In this document: positions 25,888 to 34,943 of the stretch, piece by piece
How positions within the stretch are numbered: the first letter of the stretch is position 1
How the letters are laid out: every line of letters begins with the position of its first letter
Assembly (NCBI RefSeq): GCF_020025155.1
Contig: NZ_CP073751.1
Span: 2,232,001 to 2,296,000, forward strand
DNA length: 64,000 nucleotides
Reading direction: 5' to 3'
DNA from: Halopseudomonas nanhaiensis
GTDB taxonomy: Bacteria; Pseudomonadota; Gammaproteobacteria; Pseudomonadales; Pseudomonadaceae
Translations under genes and position numbers: made by a program
Notes under the pieces: model-generated
What the model was told of the DNA's origin: nothing
Databases searched by the model: none
Seen by the model: the letters and a program-made list of their open reading frames with translations, nothing else

Positions 25888-28020
25888 TCACCATCCGTAG
25901 CTAAGCGTCGCCTTTATCTCTCTGCCGGGATTGTAATAGTCGGCAGTGCCAGACCCGACGACGTGCTGCTCGTCGAAGAGGTTGCTGACATTGACCGCCA
26001 CCTCTGTGCCCTGGCCGATCTCGTAGCTGAACGCGGCATCAAACAGCGTGGCCGACTCGCTTTCGGCCGTGTTCGCCGCATCGAAATAGTACGAGCCGGT
26101 ATAACGAGCACCGAGGCCGAAGCTCATCCCCGAGGCGGGCAAGGTGTAGTAACTCCAGAGCGAGGCGGAGTGCTTCGGCGCGGCGGTGAACTCGTTACCC
26201 TTGATCGACAGGCCATTGCGCAAGGTGCCGCGCACCACTTCCGACTCCATGTAGGAGTATCCACCGGACAGGCTGATGGTGTCCGTTAGCTCGGCACGCG
26301 CCTCCAGGTCCAGGCCCTGCACACGCGACTCGCCGATGGTCTGCCGATCAATGCTGCCATTGTCCTGGACCACTGCGATGGTCACGTCATCCTTGTTCAG
26401 ATCGTAGACTGCCGCGGAGAACAGCGCGTTGATCGTGGCCGGGGAGTACTTTATGCCCATCTCGTATTGTTCACCCCGCTCCGGGTTTACCCCAATGGTA
26501 GGCGGGGCGACCGATTCGACCATGCTGACGTAGGTTGAGATCTCGTCGTTGATTCGATAAGTCAGCGCACCGCGGTACGAGGTTTCGGAGAAATCGTCCG
26601 ACGCCGTGACATTGGTAATGTCTCTGCTGGACAGATCCATGTTGTCGTTGCGAACGCCCGCGGTGACGATGAACCGGTCCTGGAAAGCGAGATTCTGCGT
26701 AAGGAAAGCCGAGCGGGTGGTGTAATCCTGCTTGTTGCGGCTATAGGGTGTCAGATTGGTGGGCGCTCCGCTGTACTGCGGGGCGGCGACATCGATAGGC
26801 GCGGTATTTCCGTAGAAGGAGCTGTCTTCGGTGGACGCATCACGGTATTCGATGCCCACCAGCGTGCTGCTGTCGATACCGTCGAAGCGAGCATCGTATA
26901 GACCCATGATATTGCCGATCACTTCCTGCGCTTCGCTGCTGGTTCCGAAATAATCACGCCCGATCACCGTGCCGGTGCGGGCAGCGGAATCGGAGAGATA
27001 GACATAACCAAAATCGTCAGTCAGATCGCTGTAACGCAGGTTGCTGCGCAGCACCAGACCGTTGTCGAAATCGTGCGTGAACAGACCGGTGATGCTGCTG
27101 CGCTCGACGTCGTGATAGTTGAACTCCGGTTCACCGTAGAAGTTGCTGCGGTCGTATTCCCGGTCCAGCGGATAACCACCGCTATTGGGCGTGGTGTCAC
27201 GGTTGAGATAGTCCGCGATCAGCGTTGCAGAGGTATAGGCCGTCGGCTCCCATGTCAGGCCGCCCATGACGAACTCGTCGTCATCCTGCGAATGATCATA
27301 CTCGCGTTCGCTGTCCTGAACCTTTCCGGTCAGGCGATAGGCCAATGTCTCGTCGGCATTCAGCGCATTGCCCACATCGATTCCGGCCTCCTTCCGATCA
27401 AACGAACCATAGGTCAGATAACCTTCCCCGAAGCGCTTGAATTTAGGCTGCTTGCTGACAAAGTTGACCGAGCCACCGGGATCAGCCGGGCCGAAAAGCG
27501 TTGAGTTGGCGCCGCGCAGCACTTCTACCCGCTCGTAGGCGAACGGCTCTTCGCGCACGCCGCGCATCGATCCAAGGGTGAGGCCGTCACGGTAGGTCGT
27601 AGCCTGAAATCCGCGAATCTGAAAATAGTCGTTGCGATCATCGGTGCCGTAGAAGTCGGTAATCACGCCGGGGGTGTATTGCAATACTTCTTCGGTGGTC
27701 TTCGCGTCGCGCTGCTCGATTTCCTTTTCGGTAATGACAGAGACCGACGCAGGCGTATCAAGAATACTCGTTGCCACCTTGCCGCCAACCCAGAGCTCCT
27801 GCGCTACCACAGAATTCGCGTCGTCATCGGTGTAGGCCTGTGCATTGACGATGACCGGGGATAGCCGGTAGACACCACTCGAGCCAGTGTCACCCTGGAC
27901 AGCTTGAGCGTGCCCGTACATCGAAGCGGCAATCAGGGGGAAGCAGCATATGAGCGCTTGGCCCCTGCTGCGTTGACGGGGTGTGCGTGCCAGCCCAGGC
28001 ACTGATTCGTTCTGTCTCAT
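25888..28020 (-). CDS. TonB-dependent ferric-siderophore receptor
   Basis: A 710-residue outer-membrane receptor. The signal peptide (to about residue 38, ending HAQA) is followed by a plug domain with DTPASVSVITEKEIEQRDAK, YFQIRGFQATTYRDG and YERVEVLRGANSTLFGPADPGGSVNFVSK. The beta-barrel ends with GREIKATLSYGW, whose terminal aromatic is the usual outer-membrane signature. The layout is that of the FhuA/FoxA/FpvA-type siderophore receptor class without an N-terminal signalling domain, so no anti-sigma partner is expected. It follows the ABC importer genes on the same strand (128-bp gap) and has its own Fur-like box. Confidence 0.92.
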   Translation of the reverse strand: MRQNESVPGLARTPRQRSRGQALICCFPLIAASMYGHAQAVQGDTGSSGVYRLSPVIVNAQAYTDDDANSVVAQELWVGGKVATSILDTPASVSVITEKEIEQRDAKTTEEVLQYTPGVITDFYGTDDRNDYFQIRGFQATTYRDGLTLGSMRGVREEPFAYERVEVLRGANSTLFGPADPGGSVNFVSKQPKFKRFGEGYLTYGSFDRKEAGIDVGNALNADETLAYRLTGKVQDSEREYDHSQDDDEFVMGGLTWEPTAYTSATLIADYLNRDTTPNSGGYPLDREYDRSNFYGEPEFNYHDVERSSITGLFTHDFDNGLVLRSNLRYSDLTDDFGYVYLSDSAARTGTVIGRDYFGTSSEAQEVIGNIMGLYDARFDGIDSSTLVGIEYRDASTEDSSFYGNTAPIDVAAPQYSGAPTNLTPYSRNKQDYTTRSAFLTQNLAFQDRFIVTAGVRNDNMDLSSRDITNVTASDDFSETSYRGALTYRINDEISTYVSMVESVAPPTIGVNPERGEQYEMGIKYSPATINALFSAAVYDLNKDDVTIAVVQDNGSIDRQTIGESRVQGLDLEARAELTDTISLSGGYSYMESEVVRGTLRNGLSIKGNEFTAAPKHSASLWSYYTLPASGMSFGLGARYTGSYYFDAANTAESESATLFDAAFSYEIGQGTEVAVNVSNLFDEQHVVGSGTADYYNPGREIKATLSYGW

Positions 28021-28116
28021 TTCCGTATCCTCAATGACTTAACAGCAGCCTTGAATCCTCGAGCGAGGGTCCATCGCAAAGGCGAGACATTCTGTGGCAG
28101 TCGCTGCGCTGCTGTC

Positions 28117-28135
28117 AATAATGAGAATCGTATGC
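28117..28135. promoter_or_regulatory. Fur box-like sequence before the siderophore receptor
   Basis: AATAATGAGAATCGTATGC matches the 19-bp Fur consensus GATAATGATAATCATTATC at about 13 positions. It lies about 100 bp upstream of the receptor start, between it and the ABC ATPase gene, implying iron repression. Confidence 0.65.
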
Positions 28136-28148
28136 ATTACGCTTTAGA

Positions 28149-28961
28149 TTAGAGCAAATCCGCTGCCAGCCGATGACGACCGATCGGCAGCATCATCGGC
28201 TTGCCTGAGACAGGATCGGCTATGACCCGGCTGCGCAGGCCAAACACGGATTGCACGACTTCCTCTCTCAGCACCTCTTCAGGAGCCCCGTGAGCGAAGA
28301 GACGCCCGGCCTGCATCGCTACCAGTCGGTCCGAGTATCGAGCCGCCAGATTGAGATCGTGTAGCACCATGACGATGGTCGTGCCTCGGCTGCGGTTGAG
28401 GTCGGTCAGCAGATCGAGCACGTCAACCTGGTGGCTCACATCGAGAAAGGTTGTGGGCTCGTCCAGCAACAGGACATCCGTACCCTGCGCCAGGGCCATG
28501 GCAATCCACACGCGCTGACGCTGTCCGCCGGATAGTTCGTCCACCTCCCGGTCGGCGAGACCGGTCGTGCCGGTGACCTCCAGAGCTCCAACCACTGCGT
28601 CTTCATCCTCACGACTCCAGCGTGACATGAGACCCTGGTGAGGGTGACGGCCGCGGCTGACCAGATCAGCTACCGTGATGCCGTCCGGTGCCAGCGGCGA
28701 CTGCGGCAGTAGGCCCAATGTGCGCGCCAGCTCACGAGTCGGACGACGATGCACCGATTTGCCATCCAGCAACACCTGGCCGCGGGAGGGAGACAACAGG
28801 CGCGAAACGGTGCGCAGCAACGTGGACTTGCCACAGGCATTGGCCCCGACAATCGAGGTGATGAGGCCTGGCTCTATGACCAGATCCAGTTGATCGAGGA
28901 TCGTCCGTTCGCCATACCCCGCAGACAAGTTTTCGACTACCAGGCGATGCGCGACAGTCAT
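28149..28961 (-). CDS. ferric-siderophore ABC transporter ATP-binding protein (FepC-type)
   Basis: A 270-residue ATPase from ATG 28961; the frame extends further but that part overlaps the permease gene. Walker A is GANACGKST, the signature is LSGGQRQRVWIAMALAQ, and Walker B is VLLLDEPTTFLDVS. The ANACGKST variant and the RELARTLGLLPQSPLAPDGITV segment are typical of FepC/FecE importers. It powers the two permeases encoded immediately upstream, with a 4-nt ATGA overlap. Cytoplasmic face of the inner membrane. Confidence 0.94.
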   Translation of the reverse strand: MTVAHRLVVENLSAGYGERTILDQLDLVIEPGLITSIVGANACGKSTLLRTVSRLLSPSRGQVLLDGKSVHRRPTRELARTLGLLPQSPLAPDGITVADLVSRGRHPHQGLMSRWSREDEDAVVGALEVTGTTGLADREVDELSGGQRQRVWIAMALAQGTDVLLLDEPTTFLDVSHQVDVLDLLTDLNRSRGTTIVMVLHDLNLAARYSDRLVAMQAGRLFAHGAPEEVLREEVVQSVFGLRSRVIADPVSGKPMMLPIGRHRLAADLL

Positions 28962-30001
28962 AACGACGCTCCTCTGCGATTCACGCGAATGATGAGGTAG
29001 ATCAGATAGGGCGCACCCAGCGCGCCGGTGACGACTCCCACCGGATAACGGCTGGGCAACAGGAACTGCCCGATGTAATCGCCAATCAGCACCAGGCAGG
29101 CGCCAACCAGAGCCGAGGGGATTAGAAGCGAGCCGTTGGGCCCGATGATCCGCGCCGCGATCGGACCGGAAAGGAAGGCGACAAAGGCGATCGGTCCGGT
29201 GACCGCGGTTGCCACTGCGATCATGCACACAGCGCAGACGATCACTGTCAGCCGCGTGGAACCGACCCGCACACCGAGCGCAGCCGCAGCGTCATCCCCC
29301 ATGCGCAGGGCGTCCAGGTCACGGCCTCGGCTCAGCAGCACACCGCCGAACAGGAGCAGAGAAATCAGGACGGGCCACGCCTGGTCCAGCTGTGCGGCGT
29401 TGACGCTGCCCGTGAGCCAGCGCATGGCTTCCTGCAGATCCCAGGCAGGCGCCTGGGAGAGGATGTAGGCGATGAAGCTTTCGATCATCGCCGATGTACC
29501 GATACCGATGAGGATCAGGCGTGAACCCGCTACGCCGTCGCGGTAGGCCAGACCGTATATCAGCAGCGCCACCCCAAGCCCTGCAGCGACTGAAAAAACC
29601 GAGACGGCCGCGCCATCGAGCTGAAGGATGACGATCGCGAACACCGCCGCAGCGCTTGCGCCGAAACTGACGCCGATGATGTCGGGGCTGGCCAGGGAGT
29701 TGCGCAGCAAGATCTGAAATGCCACCCCGCCGAGACCGAAACTCAGCCCCACCAGCACTGAAAGTACCGCCCTGGGCAGACGCAGCTCGCCGACGGTGAA
29801 ACTGGCGCCCGGCACGTTCTCACCGAGCAGCACCCGCAGGACGTCCTGCGGTGGCGTAAACGACTGCCCCAGCATCAACGTAACCGCCACGCCGAGAATC
29901 AGGATAAGAGACAGAAAGGTCACCACGCCCAGCCACGCGCGGGCCCGTCGCTGACGGCCCTGCCGCACGCGGGTATGCAGACCGGACAGCGCGGCGCTCA
30001 C
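28958..30001 (-). CDS. iron-siderophore ABC transporter permease (FecCD family)
   Basis: A 347-residue permease of the BtuC/FecCD family with about ten hydrophobic segments. Diagnostic stretches are LPRAVLSVLVGLSFGLGGVAFQ, NSLASPDIIGVSFGASAAAV and PIAFVAFLSGPIAARIIGPNG (the segment contacting the ATPase). A charged N-terminal leader (GRQRRARAWLG) precedes the first helix. It forms the heterodimeric channel with the next upstream permease; reading frames overlap by 4 nt on both sides. Equivalent to FepG in the enterobactin system. Confidence 0.92.
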   Translation of the reverse strand: MSAALSGLHTRVRQGRQRRARAWLGVVTFLSLILILGVAVTLMLGQSFTPPQDVLRVLLGENVPGASFTVGELRLPRAVLSVLVGLSFGLGGVAFQILLRNSLASPDIIGVSFGASAAAVFAIVILQLDGAAVSVFSVAAGLGVALLIYGLAYRDGVAGSRLILIGIGTSAMIESFIAYILSQAPAWDLQEAMRWLTGSVNAAQLDQAWPVLISLLLFGGVLLSRGRDLDALRMGDDAAAALGVRVGSTRLTVIVCAVCMIAVATAVTGPIAFVAFLSGPIAARIIGPNGSLLIPSALVGACLVLIGDYIGQFLLPSRYPVGVVTGALGAPYLIYLIIRVNRRGASL

Positions 30002-31035
30002 AGCTCCCGGCCCCTGTGCCGCCTGACGATCCAGATGAAGAACGGCGCGCCAACGAACGCGGTTATCACACCGACCGCGAGTTCGCCCGGCCTGGCGATG
30101 ACGCGGCCCAGTACATCAGCCAGCAACAGCAGGCTCGCCCCGCCCAGCGCAGAGAACGGCAACAGCCAGCGATGATCAATGCCCGCCAGCAGACGGCACA
30201 TATGCGGCACGACGAGCCCGACGAACCCGATCGGGCCGCAGGCTGCGGTAGTTGCGCCACACAGGAGAATCGCGCCCGCTCCGGCGCTGCCGCGGGCGAA
30301 CGCCACCTTCTCGCCGAGCCCGGCGGCCAGATCGTCGCCCAATGCCAGCGTGTTCAGCCTGCGCGCGGAGAGCAGGCTGATCACGAAACCGACCAGCAGA
30401 AACGGACCGACCAGTTGCAGCGTGTCGTAGGTGGCGCCACCGACCCCGCCGATCTGCCACGAGCGGACGCTGCCGGCGATATCGTTTCGCGGCAGTACCA
30501 CCGCTATGGTCAGACAGGACAATGCCACCGACGTCGCTGCACCGGCCAGGGCAAGCTTCAGCGGTGTGGCACCGCCACGACCCAGGGAGCCGATGCTGTA
30601 CACAAAGATGGCTGTCAGCCCCGCTCCGAGGATAGCGGTCCACAGGTAGGCATGGGCCATGGCCATCCCGAACCAGGCGAGCCCTATGGCTACCGCGAAT
30701 GATGCGCCGAGGTTGATGCCGAGAATACCGGGGTCCGCCAGAGGGTTGCGGGTGATCCCCTGCAACAACGCGCCGGCGAGGCCCAGCGCACTGCCAGCCA
30801 CTACCGCCAGAATCGTCCGTGGAATGCGCATCGATACGGCGGCTTCACCGATCGTGTCAGCCCTGCCCTGCAGCGCGGCGACGATTTCTGCCCAGGATAC
30901 CTCGCGCGTGCCGACTGCGATGGACAACGTACAGAGGGCAAGCAGCAGTACGATTATCGCCACCAGACCGAGCCATTTGCCTAGCTGCTTAGGCTCGCGA
31001 GCCAGAGCCGGGGCAGTGGCAGCCGGTGCCGTCAT
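29998..31035 (-). CDS. iron-siderophore ABC transporter permease (FecCD family)
   Basis: A 345-residue permease paralogous to the downstream one. It has MRIPRTILAVVAGSALGLAG, GITRNPLADPGILGINLGAS and CGPIGFVGLVVPHMCRLL, the last being the conserved coupling segment of BtuC-type permeases. The hydrophobicity pattern gives about ten helices. It corresponds to FepD. It begins inside the last codons of the substrate-binding protein gene (4-nt overlap), so the four genes are translationally coupled. Confidence 0.92.
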   Translation of the reverse strand: MTAPAATAPALAREPKQLGKWLGLVAIIVLLLALCTLSIAVGTREVSWAEIVAALQGRADTIGEAAVSMRIPRTILAVVAGSALGLAGALLQGITRNPLADPGILGINLGASFAVAIGLAWFGMAMAHAYLWTAILGAGLTAIFVYSIGSLGRGGATPLKLALAGAATSVALSCLTIAVVLPRNDIAGSVRSWQIGGVGGATYDTLQLVGPFLLVGFVISLLSARRLNTLALGDDLAAGLGEKVAFARGSAGAGAILLCGATTAACGPIGFVGLVVPHMCRLLAGIDHRWLLPFSALGGASLLLLADVLGRVIARPGELAVGVITAFVGAPFFIWIVRRHRGREL

Positions 31036-32018
31036 TCTGCTCTGCGCGCTGCGTCAGCGAGCGCGTCGACATAATCATCGAGCACAAAAGGAATCGACAG
31101 CGGGGTGGGATAGGCCGCCGTGGCAAACGGTCCATGGCCGAGCAGCACCACCGATCCGCGCTCTATCGCCGGCATCCGCGACAGAAGCGGATTGGCCTGC
31201 AGCGGTGCAAGAAGAGAGCTGTCGCCATAGGTGACCAAGATATCGACATCGTCAAACAGATCGATCTGCTCGACACTGACCGAACCGGCGTACTGATTCT
31301 TCCCCGTGAGGTTCTTCACGCTCTCGGGCGAGTGCATGCCGAGGTCATCGAAGAAGCTGACCCGGGTGTCGTTTGCAGAATAGAAAGGCAGAACGCTCAG
31401 ATCGGTCGGGTCCAGGTGCGTGATGAACATGGCAGACTTGCCTTCGAGCTCAGGATGGCTCGCAGCGGCATCAGTTATCTGCGCCTCGAGGCGATCGATC
31501 AGCGCGGCGCCCTCCTCCTGCATACCCAGGGCGGCGCTGTTGAGGGCAATCATTTCACGCCAGCCGGTGGACCAGGGCGAGCTCGGGTAGGCGACCACTG
31601 GCGCAATGCGGCTGAGCGTCTCGTAATCGGCGCGACTGAGACCGGAATACGCAGCGAGGATGACATCCGGCCGGGTCGCCGCGACCGCTTCGAAGTCGAT
31701 GCCGTCGCCTTCGTCGAATAGCACCGGTACCGCCGCGTCCAGCTCATCCAGTCTGGCGTCCACCCAGGGCAGCACACTGTCCCCATCATCGTCGCCGAAG
31801 CCAGCTGCAGCGAAGCCGACCGGCACCACGCCCAGAGCCAGCGGAACCTCGTGATTGGCCCACGCCACGGTCGCCACCCGCTCCGGTCGTTCGGTGACGG
31901 TGGTGGTTCCGAAGGCGTGATGGATGACTACAGGGAATCCGGAATCCTGCGCACACGCAATGGGCGCAACCAGCACCATGGAGCACAGCAGCAACGAAAC
32001 GGTAGAAATTCGGGCCAT
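31032..32018 (-). CDS. iron-siderophore ABC transporter substrate-binding protein
   Basis: A 328-residue periplasmic binding protein with a Sec signal peptide (MARISTVSLLLCSMVLVAPIACA) and AAGGA 5 nt before the ATG. The mature part has the class III binding-protein layout: FGTTTVTERPERVATVAWAN, DVILAAYSGLSRADYETLSRIAPVVAY and a helical backbone linker. This resembles the FepB/FecB/CchF group that binds ferric siderophores. The Cys at residue 22 is followed by Ala-Gln and could mark a lipobox, though the preceding residues (PIAC) are not ideal. First gene of a Fur-type operon. Confidence 0.9.
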   Translation of the reverse strand: MARISTVSLLLCSMVLVAPIACAQDSGFPVVIHHAFGTTTVTERPERVATVAWANHEVPLALGVVPVGFAAAGFGDDDGDSVLPWVDARLDELDAAVPVLFDEGDGIDFEAVAATRPDVILAAYSGLSRADYETLSRIAPVVAYPSSPWSTGWREMIALNSAALGMQEEGAALIDRLEAQITDAAASHPELEGKSAMFITHLDPTDLSVLPFYSANDTRVSFFDDLGMHSPESVKNLTGKNQYAGSVSVEQIDLFDDVDILVTYGDSSLLAPLQANPLLSRMPAIERGSVVLLGHGPFATAAYPTPLSIPFVLDDYVDALADAARRAE

Positions 32019-32054
32019 GACGTCCTTCTCGCAGCGAGGTTAGCTTTGACGAAT

Positions 32055-32073
32055 CTAGATGATAATAATTCGC
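32055..32073. promoter_or_regulatory. Fur box-like sequence in the divergent iron promoter region
   Basis: The segment around TGATAATAATT (32060-32070) matches the Fur consensus core TGATAATCATT at 10 of 11 positions. It lies between the binding-protein gene and the divergent exporter-fold ABC gene and can repress both. Confidence 0.65.
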
Positions 32074-32143
32074 TTTAAACTTTAGCACCAAGCCGCTAAC
32101 CTTTGCACCTCTTCGCACACCACGCATTCAGTCAAGGCAAAGG

Positions 32144-33928
32144 ATGAGCAACCAGACCCACACAAGCAGCTTCGCTGCGCTTGGACGCCTGCTGCGCTAT
32201 GCGCGCGGATACCGTCGCCAGATCATTACCGCCAGTCTCTGTTCTGTCATGAACAAGCTGTTTGATATTGCGCCCGAAATTCTGATCGGTGTGGCGATCG
32301 ACGTTGTCGTCAACCAGGAACAGAGTTTCGTTGCCCGGCTGGGTTTCGAGACGGCGCAGCAGCAGATCGCTGTATTGGCGGTGCTGACCTTCTTCATCTG
32401 GGCTGGCGAGTCGCTGTTCGAATACCTGTACCAGATACTCTGGCGCAATCTCGCCCAGCGGCTGCAGTCCGAGCTGCGCCAGGACACCTACGAGCACGCC
32501 CAGCGGCTGGACATGAGCTTCTTCGAATCGCAAAGTTCGGGGCAGCTGGTGGCCACATTGAACGATGATGTCAATCAGCTGGAACGCTTTCTGGACGGCG
32601 GCGCGAATGCTGTGGTCCAGCTCGTCGTTACTGTCGTCGCCGTGGGCGCGGTGTTCTTCATTATCTCCCCGCTGGTTGCGCTGCTGGCCTTCTCCCCTAT
32701 CCCGCTCATCATCTGGGGCACCTTCTATTTCCAGCGCAAGGCGGGCCCGCTGTACGCGGACGTGCGTGACAAGGTGGGCGATCTTTCCACCCGGCTGACC
32801 AACAATCTCGGTGGTATCGCTACCATCAAGAGCTTCACTGCAGAAGGCCGCGAGGCCGAGCGACTCAAGGCGAGCAGTGAGGCCTATCTGGAGGCTAACC
32901 GCAAAGCCATTCGCATCAGCTCCGCGTTCATCCCGGTGATACGCATGGCGGTACTGGCCGGCTTCCTGGCGACCTTTACCGTCGGCGGCATGATGGCGCT
33001 GGATGGAACGCTGAATGTCGGCGCCTACGGCGTACTGGTTTTCCTGACGCAACGCCTGCTGTGGCCCATGACGGGCCTGGCGTCGCTGATAGACCTGTTT
33101 GAGCGCGCCATGGCCAGTACGCGGCGGATTCTGAATCTGCTCGAAGAGCCGGTCCTCACTCATGACGAGAGCAACCAGACCCTGCCAGCACCGGTGCGCG
33201 GCAACGTCGAATTTCGCAACGTGAGTTTCATCTATCCAGGGGCCAAAGCCGGGATCGAGAACATCAGTTTCAACATCGCCGCCGGGGATACTCTGGCGCT
33301 TGTCGGTGCGACAGGGTCGGGTAAATCCACGCTGATCAAGCTTCTCCTGCGATTCTACGAACCCACTCAAGGGGACATCCTCGTGGATGGACAGCCAATC
33401 CGGGCGGTCAGTCTGCAGTCGCTTCGCAGCTGCATCGGGCTGGTCAGTCAGGACGTCTACCTGTTCGAAGGGACAGTACGGGAAAACCTGGTCTACGGGC
33501 GGCCGGATGCGACCGACAGTGAGATCATCGAAGCGGCAAAGACAGCTGAAGCCTGGTCGTTCATAGACGCGTTGCCGCAAGGCCTGGATACGCTCGTGGG
33601 GGAACGTGGCGCGCGTCTGTCCGGTGGACAACGTCAGCGTCTGTCGCTGGCTCGCGCGCTGCTGAAGGATTCGCCGATCCTGGTTCTTGACGAAGCGACG
33701 AGTGCCGTCGACAACGAAACCGAGGCGGCCATCCAGCGATCGCTGAAACGCATTGGCCATAACCGCACCGTTATCGTCATCGCACACCGTCTCTCCACCA
33801 TCGTCGACGCAGACTCGATTCTGGTGGTCGATAACGGCCGCGTGGTTGAACAGGGCAATCATGCCACGCTGGTGGACAATAACGGCGCGTACAGCTCGCA
33901 GTGGAAAGTGCAGACGGGGTTTGCATGA
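32144..33928 (+). CDS. exporter-fold ABC transporter (permease-ATPase half transporter)
   Basis: A 594-residue type I (type IV fold) half transporter: a membrane domain of six helices (about residues 20-320), then an ATPase domain with GATGSGKST (Walker A), LSGGQRQRLSLARALL (signature) and ILVLDEATSAVD (Walker B). Loops contain the DIAPEILIGVAIDVV and FFESQSSGQLV segments typical of this class. It probably acts as a homodimer. Its position in a Fur-type divergent locus and ATGA coupling to an FhuF-type reductase suggest a siderophore substrate. Direction of transport is open: exporter-fold proteins such as YbtPQ and IrtAB import ferric siderophores. Confidence 0.9.
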   Translation: MSNQTHTSSFAALGRLLRYARGYRRQIITASLCSVMNKLFDIAPEILIGVAIDVVVNQEQSFVARLGFETAQQQIAVLAVLTFFIWAGESLFEYLYQILWRNLAQRLQSELRQDTYEHAQRLDMSFFESQSSGQLVATLNDDVNQLERFLDGGANAVVQLVVTVVAVGAVFFIISPLVALLAFSPIPLIIWGTFYFQRKAGPLYADVRDKVGDLSTRLTNNLGGIATIKSFTAEGREAERLKASSEAYLEANRKAIRISSAFIPVIRMAVLAGFLATFTVGGMMALDGTLNVGAYGVLVFLTQRLLWPMTGLASLIDLFERAMASTRRILNLLEEPVLTHDESNQTLPAPVRGNVEFRNVSFIYPGAKAGIENISFNIAAGDTLALVGATGSGKSTLIKLLLRFYEPTQGDILVDGQPIRAVSLQSLRSCIGLVSQDVYLFEGTVRENLVYGRPDATDSEIIEAAKTAEAWSFIDALPQGLDTLVGERGARLSGGQRQRLSLARALLKDSPILVLDEATSAVDNETEAAIQRSLKRIGHNRTVIVIAHRLSTIVDADSILVVDNGRVVEQGNHATLVDNNGAYSSQWKVQTGFA

Positions 33929-34731
33929 TCCATAGCGGCCTGCATGCATGTGCTCGAGCCGATTCATGGCGCGACCGCTACTGGCAGAGACTCGCCCATG
34001 ACACGCTCGATGCGGAGCTGATCCTGTCTCAGGCGCTCGCAATGCAGCCTATCCATGAGGGTCAACGCAGGCTGTTTTCGTTGGCCCAGTGCATGGAGAC
34101 GCCCGACTTGCTGGCAGGCCAGGTCCGCCAGCACTATCCCGCCGCGAGTAGCGCAAGGCTCCAGCGGGCGTACCACTCGGTCCTGCATCAGGATCTGGCG
34201 TTGAGCCTGCTAGCCCCGCTTGCTCTGCGGCTTTTTCGAGATGGCCGCGTCGGCCTTCCGACGGCCGAGCAGATTTTTGTCGTTCCGGTCGAGCAGGATG
34301 GACAACGGCAACTGCGCTGGTTCATGGAAGCGGGACAGACCGAAGTGGATGAGCAGGGGTTTGTCGCGCGCATGAGCGAGCTGACCACTGACTGGTATCC
34401 GTTCTTCAGACGGATGCTCGGCGTCAGCCCCGGTAGCTACTGGAGCAGCGTCGCGCTGGCACTCGGAGCGCCCTTTGCCGCGGTATGGAACCTGGCCCGA
34501 CCAGGCCCTACCTGCGAACTCGCGCAAAGCTGGCTGAAAGGTTTCCAGAATGAGGCCAGCGCTTTCGTCGACTGGATACCGGTGAGTTTTGGCGATCAGC
34601 AAACCGCCTTCCCCCAGCGCAGAGGGTGCTGCCTGGCCTACCTGCTGCCCGATATGGGCCACTGCGGCACCTGCGGCGTCCACCGAAAGCAGCGCCTGCA
34701 AGCTGCCTGCGTAATAGCCCGAAGCGCCTGA
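33925..34731 (+). CDS. fhuF: FhuF-type [2Fe-2S] siderophore-iron reductase
   Basis: A 268-residue protein from ATG 33925, overlapping the upstream stop by 4 nt. The C-terminus holds the FhuF cluster motif C-C-x10-C-x2-C (Cys235, 236, 247, 250), which binds a [2Fe-2S] centre and is diagnostic for the family. The rest is soluble and shows no other domain. FhuF proteins reduce ferric hydroxamate-type siderophores in the cytoplasm, releasing Fe(II). Coupling to the exporter-fold ABC gene suggests transport and reduction are linked. The N-terminal half is poorly conserved, so specificity cannot be inferred. Confidence 0.88.
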   Translation: MIHSGLHACARADSWRDRYWQRLAHDTLDAELILSQALAMQPIHEGQRRLFSLAQCMETPDLLAGQVRQHYPAASSARLQRAYHSVLHQDLALSLLAPLALRLFRDGRVGLPTAEQIFVVPVEQDGQRQLRWFMEAGQTEVDEQGFVARMSELTTDWYPFFRRMLGVSPGSYWSSVALALGAPFAAVWNLARPGPTCELAQSWLKGFQNEASAFVDWIPVSFGDQQTAFPQRRGCCLAYLLPDMGHCGTCGVHRKQRLQAACVIARSA

Positions 34732-34847
34732 CAGCGGCGCCTGTCTACAGCCTGGCCCTCCCCTTCGCCGCGGCCAAGAGCATCGTGCACCAGAGTCTTT
34801 ACAGTGGCAGGCACTTGTTTCCTGAACTACACCAATAAGAGAACTAA

Positions 34848-34881
34848 ACGGAAAAGTGACGCTCTAGACGGACAAGTGAGT
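34848..34881. repeat. two tandem 14-mers with 20-bp period
   Basis: ACGGAAAAGTGACG (34848-34861) and ACGGACAAGTGAGT (34868-34881) are direct repeats spaced by 20 bp, upstream of the small membrane protein. The first is nearly identical to 14-mers at 44361 and 54156. Two turns of helix between copies would put both on one face of DNA. Confidence 0.5.
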
Positions 34882-34943
34882 CTTCAAGGGACGCTCTGCT
34901 ATGGAGCCCCCTGACTCTCACATTGATTCAAAAAGGGGCCGAC

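Noticed and set aside
25888..28020. naming the receptor FoxA, FhuA or FpvA
   Set aside because: The plug and barrel are typical of the class but ligand-specific loops cannot be assigned by eye.
32144..33928. calling the exporter-fold ABC protein a siderophore exporter outright
   Set aside because: Direction cannot be read from sequence, and the coupled reductase fits import or recycling at least as well.
32132..34042. 636-codon open frame on the minus strand opposite the ABC exporter
   Set aside because: It mirrors a strong ABC transporter with all motifs on the plus strand, has Gln/Arg/His-rich composition and no recognisable domain; a high-GC antisense artefact.
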